A stretch of 64,000 nucleotides of DNA from Ladona fulva (Eukaryota > Arthropoda > Insecta > Odonata > Libellulidae), in the NCBI GenBank assembly GCA_000376725.2, contig KZ308224.1, forward strand, positions 433,475 to 497,474, in the 5' to 3' direction. This document shows, piece after piece, positions 49,450 through 58,594 of the stretch. The translations under genes and the position numbers were made by a program. Position 1 is the stretch's first letter. Every line of letters starts with the position of its first letter. A model generated the notes under the pieces. The model was given only the letters and a program-made list of their open reading frames with translations. It did not search any database and was not told where the DNA came from.

Positions 49450-50930
49450 ATACATACATAAGTGTTCTACCTTTCGGTAGGCCCACGTGCCCTAGTATTC
49501 CCTATTCATAGCCCTTTCCTTCGCTACCTGGTAACTTACCCCACCCTTTATGTCACCTAACATTTTTTGCCTTTGCCTTCCCCTCTGTCTTTTCCCTTGC
49601 ATTCTACCCTCTATTACATTCTTCAGCAATCCCTCTCCTCTCAATATCTGACCCACCCATTTCTTTTGTCGGTGCTTAATTACTTTAATTAAAACCCTTT
49701 CCTCCCCAACCATTTCTAGCACCTCTATGTTTGTCTTTCTATCCACCCAGCTCACCTTTTCCATTCTACGCCACACCCACATCTCAAATGCCTCCAATCT
49801 TTTGATGTCCTCTTTTCGTAATGTTCACGTTTCACACCCATATGGCAAAACACTCCATATCAAGGATTTTACCAATCTTTTCCCGATTCCTTTATCAAGA
49901 CCCTTTGTCATTAATTCCCTTCGCTTCATAAAAGCTTCCTTGGCCAATGCTACTCTTTTTCGAACCTCATCTCCACATCTCCCATCCCAAGATAGAACGC
50001 TACCCAAGTACGAGAATTTGTCCACCTGCTCTAGTTTTTCCCCATCGACCCTGATCGTTAATTTAGCCTTTTTTCTCTTCGTGAATCTCATTACTTTAGT
50101 TTTACTTACGTTTATTTTCATTCCATATTCCCTTGCCTTATTGTTTAGCGTATTTACTAGTATTTGTAAACCCCTTTCGGAATCGCACACAATAGCTTTA
50201 TCGTCTGCATATCTTACTGACTTTACCACTTTCCCTCCAACTATCACTCCCTTGCTTATTTCTTCCCAAGCTTCATTCACCATTTCCTCTGCATATATAT
50301 TAAAAAGCGATGGTGATAATGGGCATCCTTGTCTTACCCCTCTCCCTAACTCTGCCCATTCCGACTCCCCCTCAGTTTTTATAACTCTAGCTATTTGATT
50401 TAAGTACAAATTTTGCACCAAACACCTATCTTTCCACTCCAACCCAATTTTATTTAAAATTCCCATTAATTTTGGCCATTAAACTCTATCGAAAGCCTTT
50501 TCAAAATCGACAACATGCACATATATCCTTTTTAAATTCTAGGCTTCGTTCTACTAGTACCCTCATTACCCCGATTGCATCCCTCGTTCCTTCTGAAATC
50601 CGAACTGGTCTTCTCCATTTGCCTCCTTAATTTTTCCTTCAATTCTTCTATTCAATACTCTTAGAATAACCTTTGCCGCGTGAGATATTAAACTGATTGT
50701 ACGATAATCTCGACACTCAGAAGCATTATTCTTTTTCTGTAAAGGAATCAGGATTGTCTTAGTGAAATCCTCTGGCCACTCCCCATCATCATACATTTTT
50801 CTACATAGATTATCGAATTCTCTCTTACCCTTTCCCCTCAGGTTTTTAAGTAGCTCCACTGGTATCTCGTCAATGCCCGTTGCTTTATTTACTTTCATAT
50901 CACGCAATGCCCCATGAAGCACACATCTCT
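49450..50930 (-). pseudogene. LINE reverse transcriptase (RTE- or L2-like), lightly damaged
   Basis: The minus strand holds an almost continuous reverse transcriptase. The part 50922-50566 shows NKATGIDEIPVELL and a block ending RTISLISHAAK, motifs RT1 and RT2. A frame change follows the FGFQKERG block near 50580. After a second one near 50535, VHVVDFEKAFDRV gives motif A, directly followed by a stop near 50480. The frame 50466-49825 shows GVRQGCPLSPSLFNIY (motif B), RYADDKAIV (motif C with catalytic YADD), SKTKVM and FSYLGSVL. A TGA near 49823 replaces a tryptophan codon, and the same frame then gives the C-terminal IKRLEAFEMWVWRRM and IEGRMQGKRQRGR. The 5' end is truncated, so no endonuclease is present. 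The tail has a short tatg-type repeat near 49450-49462. Clade assignment is uncertain. Confidence 0.8.
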
Positions 50931-51464
50931 TAAAACATTATAAACCAAGTGATATAAAACTTAACTCAATAACGTGATAAATAAACCATATCCCGAACGT
51001 ACAATACAAATATCGGAATAGGTAATTCATATATAGTAGTAACCCATATATATATAGTAATAACCCATACATTTACATGCAAATTTCATAGATAGGCCGA
51101 AAATCACCGGTTTCTTGACATTAGATTATTCTAATTTGCCATCACTACATATTAACTTAAAATTTATTTACTGAAAATTGCTATTTGATTATTATTGACT
51201 TCATTATGCATAGATAATCGGAAGTGAATAACTGTTTCGTCATATAAATTATTTTCATTTTCATTAAAAAAAATAATTAAAGCGTAACTATACAAACTTT
51301 AACCATAAATAATGCACAGTGTCATAATTGCATTTATATAACACTTGTAGTTGATTTTCTTATTCTTCTCTTTTTGTATTAAAAAAAACACAAGTGAAAA
51401 CCACCCGTAATATACCGTATTCTTTCCGTCTACTTTTCTCCCCCATTAATTATTTTCAGACACA
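50931..51464. other. Non-coding stretch
   Basis: AT-rich; a short near-repeat of acccatanatatata occurs around 51040-51070. Confidence 0.4.
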
Positions 51465-51837
51465 AGACCTCACCCGCAGTTGAAGACCACACACTCACCA
51501 TGGAACCCAATCATAGGACGGGACGGAAATGCCGACATTTTAATTCATCTTTTTTTTTTGCTACACCGATTTTATGATTTCATTATTTCATTTCTATCTG
51601 TGTTTTCGCGGGTTTTTTTCGCTCCCCTTCTTATGTGAGCGTTTTCCCGCACCGTGGGTTTTTCTCTGAAGGCCTTCAGCCGAAGAGTTTTTTCCCCGCA
51701 ATCTTATCCTTTACTTTTAAATGTATTTTTTTATTTTATATCATTTTTTAACACTGAAATTCTATGTAAATGTATGACTACAGAGGTTAGGTGTAAGAGA
51801 GGCCCACATGGGCCTAACCTCGCCGAATAAAGTGTTT

Positions 51838-51883
<46 letters not shown>

Positions 51884-51890
51884 TTACTAC
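51465..51890 (+). mobile_element. Non-LTR retrotransposon 3' end with (ATA)n tail
   Basis: The stretch ends with cctaacctcgccGAATAAAgtgtttt and then about 15 ataataat-type units (51838-51884). An AATAAA-like signal directly before a trinucleotide tail is typical of I-like and related LINEs. A 9-bp hairpin (gaggttagg/cctaacctc) lies just upstream at 51783-51821. The 5' limit is uncertain. No reverse transcriptase is seen, so it is a 5'-truncated copy or a 3'-UTR remnant. It is in the opposite orientation to the LINE at 49.5-50.9 kb and is therefore a separate insertion. Confidence 0.6.
51841..51884. repeat. (AAT)n microsatellite
   Basis: An uninterrupted trinucleotide run of about 44 bp. It is best read as the tail of the adjacent retrotransposon. 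Confidence 0.9.
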
Positions 51891-52338
51891 ATCTATATCT
51901 CTTTCCCTCGATCCCTACTTTTCCACCGCAAATTAGGCATCAACTACTTGTCATGTATTTGTCTTACCTTCTTTTGAAAACTCTCCATCGCTCACTGGAT
52001 AACCTATAATTTGTTTCTATCAGTTTCTCCTCAAAACAAACGAATGCCACTATGTAATTCTTGCGTGACATAATTCTAATGAAGGGATGAAAGATACTTG
52101 GCTTAAGGTATACATTCATAGTAATAATTATGTCCTGATAAAAAGAATGAATCGGTTGGTTACTTAAAAGAACTTCGTGAGCAATTTAGTGAAGCAATCA
52201 ACTATTCCAACGATGTTGAAGAAAATATACACCGAAGTAAGAGATGATTTAATCGCTTCATAAGACATCGAGTCATGCCTCGTCTCTGAATCTCATAACT
52301 ACGTCGTTTCATACCTCCTTGCTATTAATCGCTTCATA
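51891..52338. other. Non-coding stretch
   Basis: Nothing recognised. Confidence 0.4.
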
Positions 52339-52839
52339 CAGAGCCGTGCCCGGCCTATCTGCCTCTCGGGTGCAAACATAATTTGCCACCCCTTAAAATT
52401 AAACACAGGAACCATATATTTCCATAGATTAATAGGCAAAAAATATTTTGAAATACTTTGAAAAACCTGTTTTAAGACTTCGTTCGCTGGCTTACATTGT
52501 TAAAAAAAGACGATAACGATTAATAATATATATTCCGTATGTTGGTAGAGTAAAGAGTCAGCATACGCAATAAAATATTGTTGATAGTTCACATTACCTA
52601 CGAGTAACATTATCATCCCAATGCGCATATCCTAAATTTATTTGATTTCTACTAACTATATTTTCCGCAAATAAAAATGAAAATTGATAATAATAATCGT
52701 ATTGCAAATTAAATTACTACGATTAAATCCACGGCGCAAATAATGTTGTTGTATTAATGGTTGGCTACGCCTCTGCTGACGCACCAAGATTCTGCCTCCC
52801 GGATGCGATGCACAACTTGCACCAATTGGCGCGGCTCTG
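52339..52839. mobile_element. MITE-like element, ~501 bp
   Basis: The left end reads CAGAGCCGTGCC and the right end, read inward, CAGAGCCGCGCC, an 11-of-12 match with a CAG start as in hAT-like elements. Both ends are GC-rich (cctctcgggtgcaaac on the left, ggatgcgatgcacaac on the right), while the interior is AT-rich. The flanking octamers gcttcata and tcgtcgta match only at 5 of 8 positions, so a target-site duplication is not secure. No transposase is encoded. An open frame of 116 codons on the minus strand runs through its right end and is thought to be chance. Confidence 0.5.
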
Positions 52840-53161
52840 TCGTCGTACCTCGTCTCTATGGTAAGCCGAAAATTCCCAAAAAAGGACCAACAAACGAGGA
52901 AAGTTATTTCGGCTATTTCATCTACATCCCTTAATATAAATGGAATATTAAACCCAATCATTCGAATTCGAAAGATTTGGCCATAAGTTAAGTTTGCGAG
53001 GCTCATAAAAGTTTGAAAAAATAACTTTCTAATTTAATTTTCTTTAGCATTGTGACATTTTTAATATAACCAGTTCATTCCAATCGGTTTCAAATTAAGA
53101 AAGGCGATTAAATTAAGACTCACGCATAAGGATTAGGGTCAGGATAACTCACACTTCCATT

Positions 53162-53232
53162 TCCGTGACCAGGACTCGTACCTGGGTTTTCGCGGACCCA
53201 TAGCAAAGTACTAACCACTACACGATCACGGC
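53162..53232 (-). pseudogene. tRNA-His-like unit, drifted
   Basis: The acceptor stem, D arm (GTGTAGTGGTTAGTAC) and T arm (CCAGG/CCTGG) remain, but the last acceptor pair is broken (tccgtga at the plus-strand start). The anticodon loop reads ATGGGTC, giving GGG instead of GTG, and the T loop is TACGAGT. It is not expected to act as a tRNA-His. Confidence 0.7.
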
Positions 53233-53432
53233 TCGTACCGGGTGACAGTCGATTTCAATCCGATCTTATGGTTATTTATCCTATCTGAGATGAAGTAATT
53301 CCAATAAGGGTAAAAACCAAAGCTCCACTTACTCCTAATAATACATAGTTGAAAATGCCTATTTAACAAAAACATCATTAATCTCTGAACTGAGAATTAA
53401 AATGTGTGCCTGGTAGGAGAAATTTCATCAAT

Positions 53433-53504
53433 TGCCGTGACCAGGATTCGAACCTGGGTTGTTGCGGCCACAATGCAAAGTACTAACCACTGTACGATCA
53501 CGGC
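53433..53504 (-). tRNA. tRNA-His(GTG)-like gene or pseudogene
   Basis: The minus strand folds as a full cloverleaf. The 7-bp acceptor GCCGTGA/TCACGGC is followed by discriminator A. The D stem is GTAC/GTAC with loop AGTGGTTA. The anticodon loop TTGTGGC gives anticodon GTG, and the T stem is CCAGG/CCTGG with loop TTCGAAT, which also forms the B box. The anticodon stem TTGCA/CGCAA has an A-C mismatch at the base next to the loop. No run of four T residues follows within 20 nt on the minus strand, as a Pol III terminator would need. It sits in a tandem array of drifted copies, so I favour a SINE-like pseudogene. A functional tRNA-His cannot be excluded from sequence alone. Confidence 0.55.
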
Positions 53505-53711
53505 TCGCACCGGGACACAAAGAATTCCCCATTCCGATCTTATGGTTATTTATCCTATATGAGATGAAGTCATTCCAATAAGGGTGAAAACCAAAGCATC
53601 ACTTACCCATAGTAAAACGTGGTGGAGAAACGCCTTTTCTAAAAATACTCAAATATTCTGATAAGTGAGATTTAAAATATGTGTCTGGTCTGAGAAATTC
53701 TCCTTTCTAAT

Positions 53712-53743
53712 GGCGTGACCAAGAATCGAACCTGGATGTTCTC
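53712..53743 (-). pseudogene. tRNA-His-like unit, truncated
   Basis: Only the 3' acceptor strand, the T arm (gaccaagaatcgaacctgg on the plus strand) and a few bases of the variable region remain before the similarity ends near 53743. The 5' half is absent. Confidence 0.65.
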
Positions 53744-56700
53744 GATTTTAATATCAGTGCGATTGTATGGAAATCCATCTTCATTAAAAAAGAAACGAAT
53801 TATGTTTTTTATATATTTATGCTTTTGGTGGAGTTTTGTATTTTTGACTTTGTTATGTTATCTCTTTTATGAATGATTATGTAGAATTTTTATACTCCCT
53901 CCGGTATCGCTATTACATTTTGGAAAATGGTTGCCCCTGTATTTTTAGATCTTTAATGTTTTCCTTTTTTTGATGTCCCTTTTAGCGGTGGCTTATTATA
54001 TAGTGACCTATCTCACGTTTTAATTTTTTTTCAATACTGAAATTATTACGTTGGAAAATGCAGTACGAATTCAAAGAGCATACTCTTTCCATGGTACATC
54101 TTCCTATATTTCCTATTTTACAGTTTGGTTAGTCTATTCTTCCAAACAGAATTATGTGAATGTGAGCGTCCGTAATTATCTGCAAATTCCTCATTAATTG
54201 TCACTTGGTAAGATGAAATACTGCTGTATAGAGGTAAGTTAAATTAAACTTTGCATTCGATACTTCTACGAAAATTAGTTACAAATTGCTTTTGTAAAAC
54301 CTGTCGGAGGCTATATGGCTCTGTATTTAAACTTTTAATACGAAATAGGACGCACCAGAGATTCGATAACATTTCCTTCGAATTTTGTCTTCAGCTTATT
54401 CGAACGATTTCCCATTTGATTGGTGAGAAATTTGTGGAACATGCGCCGTTAGAATGCCTCATTTATGCCTCAGTCCTTTTCCTCACACACACTGAACTCA
54501 GTAAACAACTGTCATGCTTTTCACAAAACGCGGTTTCCTCCCGAGGTCTCGATAAGTATTTCGACTGAACCTTTTATGCTAAATTTATTTGGTGGATACA
54601 ATTCATTCTTTCGTCGATGCTTTGGCTAACGAAAGGAATATTTTTCCTCTGAGATATTTTTTATTTTCAAATGAATAACTATAGCTGAAGGATTTGGACC
54701 ATTCCTATTTGACATTTTTTTTGTTGTTCGTCTTTCAAAACATGTCACGTTTCTTAAACCAAAGAAACAAGTTATAAATGTTAGATTGAGGATGTACGGT
54801 TTACTCCGTGGTCACTTACCTGAGTAAGTATTCCAGATGATGGTCTGCTCCATTTCCTCACCAACGTCAACACCAGGATTAAGGTGCCTCATATGATAGA
54901 AATTGTGAGAATTTAATTTTTGCACGTCATTTAAAATAAGACGATATATTTAAGTCAATAAGTAAAGACATTGAAATGGAATATAAACCAAATTGCGATT
55001 AAATAAAACCTTTTGAGATTAGAGCTTTACCTTTATCACCTTTGTGGCAACAAATGTAGGAACTGGCATCGACGGTGTGTTTTCTATTATAACCTCGCCT
55101 CACTACTGCTAAATAACCTTCCCGTTCGTCCTTCGTCCCTTCTTTCGCGCGTGCCATTACCTGCTGATTCGTATCCTTACGCCCACGGACCAAGTTCCAC
55201 GTAAAGGCGTTAGTGCCTTCGAATAAAGTTTGCTGGAGTTATATTTATTTTAAGCCTCGGTTGTGCACTATGTACTTACTTCCATGGCTAACATTCCTTT
55301 TGAAGGAAGGTTAAATAATTTTAATCCTAATTTTTTCGAGAAGGAATTTCTAAATGTAGGAAAACACGTGCTATATAACGAACTGTAACGAGAGTTTCTT
55401 TGCTTCACAGGGTAAATATATTACAAATATTCTTCTGGTTCAGAATTATTAAGTTTTAAAAAATTGCACGCACAAAGAATCTACGTTATACATATCATAA
55501 NNNNATATAATATTTAATACTAAAAACTCGCAGTTAGTCATATTTTAAAGAAAATGTTGATTTAAATTACTGCAATTTCATTCGTTTTGGTCTTCGTCTT
55601 GATTACGATTAAAGGAAACACTTCCTCGTTAAAAGCATATGATGTTTCCAGCATACTTATTATTGGATATTGTAATATATTTGAGTTTATATTTTAATCA
55701 GCTTAAATATGAAATTTGGTCTTGTAATTTCAATTCCTTTGAATTAGCCTACAATAATCTCGTTAAAATCTGCTAATATCTCGTTTAAAACAGCAATTGT
55801 GACGCGATGCGCTAAACACTCCATTGATTCACCTTATATGCTTGTATTTTTCGAGTTAGTGGTAGTGATGAAAAGCTATCCGGTGAATAATTTTTCTATG
55901 TCACCTTTTCAAGAATATTCAACTTGCTCATCGTATTCCACTATTTTATTTTCTTGGTGGGATGTGGCTCATGCCTTGGGGAGCTGTCCAATATTACAGG
56001 GTTTAAGCTCCATTAGGATCAAGGTGGGAAAGCACAAAAAGAAAGAATGCATTTAAATAGAAACACATCTTTAATTGATCAATTTCTACACGTATCCTTA
56101 CATTCTCGCAATTCAAAACTCTCATAAAAAATTCTTGCATCAACCACACCGACATTTATAATTGGATTTCTTGGGAAGAAGGCAAAACTTTTTCAACCAC
56201 AGTTATTATAAATTGAATGCCCCAGTTAGAATCACTAGTCAGAGTAGTATAATTTTATAAATCGTCGTCACCTCGTATTTTTATAAATATTTTATATACA
56301 TATCAACCAATAAGCTCTCTATATATTTTACAATTGAAGGGGTACATAGACAATTTATAGATTTTCTTACCCTGTGTTGCGACCAAATAAAAAGAAAGGG
56401 TAAAACAATAGCTAAGCAGCGTTTCTCGAAGCCGGGTCTTGAGAAAGAACGACTCATTTTTTCTTGCGTTCAAACTTTCAGCACAATAGCGGAGTTGCAT
56501 TGGTAACATAAACAAAACAAAACTCGGTCTTTCCCTGTGCACCCTAGAACGAAATCATTTTGCAATACAATCAAATCAGATTAATAGCTATAGTAACATA
56601 TTTAGAAATTCTCATTTGATTTCCATAACACTTGCTAAGAATAATCACATTCCTTTCATCTCATATCCCGGGAAACACCCTAGCTGTCGGTCACCTTCGA

Positions 56701-57676
56701 ATCCTTGAGTATTTTTATATCACACGTTATAATAATTTCATAAAGTCGAGGATTTTCATTCCGAGTTTTTAAAATAAACAGTATGTATCTGATTGTTAGT
56801 TAAATACATATTTCAACTCGTTAAAATTTCTCATTCATAAAATCAATATCCTATATATGTCGGCATAAAGACATATATACTCATATATTTACGAATGATA
56901 ATATATGAATATGTATGCGTACATTTGTGCTCTACTATGCAAACATATATACATAAACATCTACTTTATACGTCAACATAATTAACATCATAAAGTATGG
57001 GATATTTATCAAGAAATATATAAATAGCCCGCCAAGATTTGCTGTCGAAAATTCGTCCACAACGCAAGCGAGATTTTAAAGCATAAATATTTTAACGTAA
57101 AATATCTTTCATGCGTTTTTCACATTTAAATAATGCCATCTCTTCTGGTTATGTCTCGACCGTTATTCTAGCAATTTCTTAAGAAAATAAAAATTTATTT
57201 TGGGAAATACTTTTCACGGGAACTATTAATCTTTATTGACAACAGATAGGGTAAATTATGGGATTAGAACTTTTGTGATAACTCGTTTGAGTGCTCAAAC
57301 TTTTTCACGAAAGATTTAAACTCGCGGAAAACTGTGGTTAAGGGCATGAGACAGAGTAGAAATCTGGTATCGAATTCCGTTTTCACCACACTTTAAACAT
57401 TATATTTGCAAAATATCGTATTTTACGCTGGATAAAACAAAGTGTAACATTTTTGACAATTTAGAGAGAAAGCATTATTTTTCAGCACATTAATAACAAT
57501 TATTACCCTTCCGTTGAGGTCGAGTGTTAAATAGACTTCTGTTCCTTTCTGCCCTCGGGGTACCAACCGCAGAAAAAATTCAAACAACACGTGGATATTC
57601 TCCCTTGCGTTACCTCGGCGCAGAAGGTTAACTTGGTCGTTTTTCATCCTTTCATTCAGTAAAGGGCTTATCATAT
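53744..57676. other. Non-coding stretch with NNNN gap
   Basis: About 3.9 kb without a recognisable gene. NNNN lies at 55501-55504 in AT-rich DNA. The 105-codon frame at 54251-54568 and the 79-85-codon frames near 55.8-56.5 kb have no recognisable domain. About 56840-57000 is rich in catatat-type runs. Confidence 0.4.
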
Positions 57677-57677
57677 A

Positions 57678-57683
57678 TTTATT
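57678..57683 (-). promoter_or_regulatory. AATAAA polyadenylation signal
   Basis: On the minus strand AATAAA lies about 31 nt after the stop codon of the candidate exon. The position is short but usable for a 3' UTR, and it supports the exon as the last of a gene. The hexamer alone is common in AT-rich DNA. Confidence 0.4.
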
Positions 57684-57713
57684 GGTTGCAGTAGGGCGGT
57701 TACAAACAGTGTG

Positions 57714-57949
57714 CTACGGTCCCCTAGACTCCGAAGGCTTATGCATTGCATGAGTCCTTTCAGGTTTTTCCACTCTCAGATGCGTCGCTTTCCGATCTTT
57801 TTTCTTCACTCCGTTTTTTGGGGAGTCCGGCACTGGCTCTCCGGGGACTTCGAGGAGGAGTTTCCCGAGGGCCACTGGGATGACGAGGACCGCTGCCACG
57901 GTGATCACTAATCGAATCCCGGGAGAGCCGATCCAGAATGACCTAGAGC
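57714..57949 (-). CDS. Candidate terminal exon of a membrane protein gene
   Basis: On the minus strand a good 3' splice site (tttctcaaaaacag) precedes an open frame of about 78 codons ending in TAG at 57714-57716. The peptide begins SRSFWIGSPGIRL and then has a hydrophobic run, VITVAAVLVIPVALGKLLL (about residues 14-32), that fits one membrane span. The tail is basic (KNGVKKKDRKATHLRVEKPER) and 45 residues long, presumably cytoplasmic. Unlike its surroundings the exon is GC-rich with C/G-ending codons (GTC, CTC, GTG, GCC), which suggests selected coding sequence. The split codon means that upstream exons must lie at higher coordinates or beyond the window, but none was recognised. The protein family is unknown to me. 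Chance remains possible. Confidence 0.5.
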
Positions 57950-58331
57950 CTGTTTTTGAGAAATTCAAGCATTAATGTGCTGAGTTTGGTAACTTTTGAG
58001 AATAAAATCAGCGTTTAATGGACAAAAAAAGAAATATCAAGTTCAGAGGACCGTTTGTCTTGCTCACTGGACATCAATGAAAGCAAGGTTAATAAGGGTT
58101 TTAATCATGAAATCTTAAGGAGTTATCTACGAACTTCTATAGAGTTTTCAACAACAGGTATGTCAATCCTATTATCTATCAACTAGTTCACACTGAGAAC
58201 ACATGAGGAAATTATAGGAATTTATCTATTAGAGCTCAAGGAATACATTGTAAACTACGGTAGATACTTCAACAAAAGTAATTTGCATTTATAGTTCATC
58301 GGTCTAATGTGTAACGAGAGCTTGCGATACC
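57950..58331. other. Non-coding stretch (possibly intron)
   Basis: If the neighbouring exon is real this would be its upstream intron. It ends with the 18-nt string shared with 10657-10674. Confidence 0.35.
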
Positions 58332-58594
58332 CCAGGGTGCATCCAGAATTTTTGTATGGGGCGACAGAACTTAAGAATAATTACAAGTAGTATAAGGAAG
58401 AGGTTACGATTAACGTTACAATGCGAAATTATTGATTCTCGTCTACAGAAAGTATTAACGACAGAGAAATGTTGTAAGCTTTCCACATACCTACTGATAA
58501 AACTCTTAAATTAGGTTCTGAATGATACAATTTTAGAATCTTGGGGGGGGGGGTTGCTATCACTCGTCAGCCACCCCGCTAGGTGCGCGCCTGG
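58332..58594. mobile_element. Possible MITE with CCAGG ends and poly-G run
   Basis: The left end reads CCAGGGTGCATCCAG and the right end, read inward, CCAGGCGCGCACCTAG, a weak inverted repeat. ccagaatttttgtatggggcg at the left and an 11-G run followed by ttgct near the right (58545-58556) resemble the cagggg...ggggg ends seen in several insect DNA transposons. No target-site duplication was found. It is a tentative call. Confidence 0.3.

Larger units (their letters stand above)
53162..53743 (-). repeat. Tandem array of tRNA-His-derived units (three copies)
   Basis: Three tRNA-like segments lie in the same orientation at 53162-53232, 53433-53504 and 53712-53743, with spacing of 272 and 278 bp between their 3' ends. 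The two complete inter-unit spacers share ordered blocks such as ccgatcttatggttatttatcctat and attccaataagggt, so whole units of about 275 bp are tandemly repeated. The middle copy is closest to a tRNA-His. The first has drifted, and the third stops after the T-arm at about 53743. tRNA-derived SINEs are normally scattered, so a tandem set is unusual; it could come from unequal exchange between copies or from local amplification. Confidence 0.8.

Noticed and set aside
49727..50398. 223-codon plus-strand frame
   Set aside because: It is the antisense shadow of the LINE reverse transcriptase, whose motifs are clear on the minus strand.
51838..51890. CRISPR-like short repeats
   Set aside because: The repeat is a simple AAT run without spacers, at the end of a retrotransposon.
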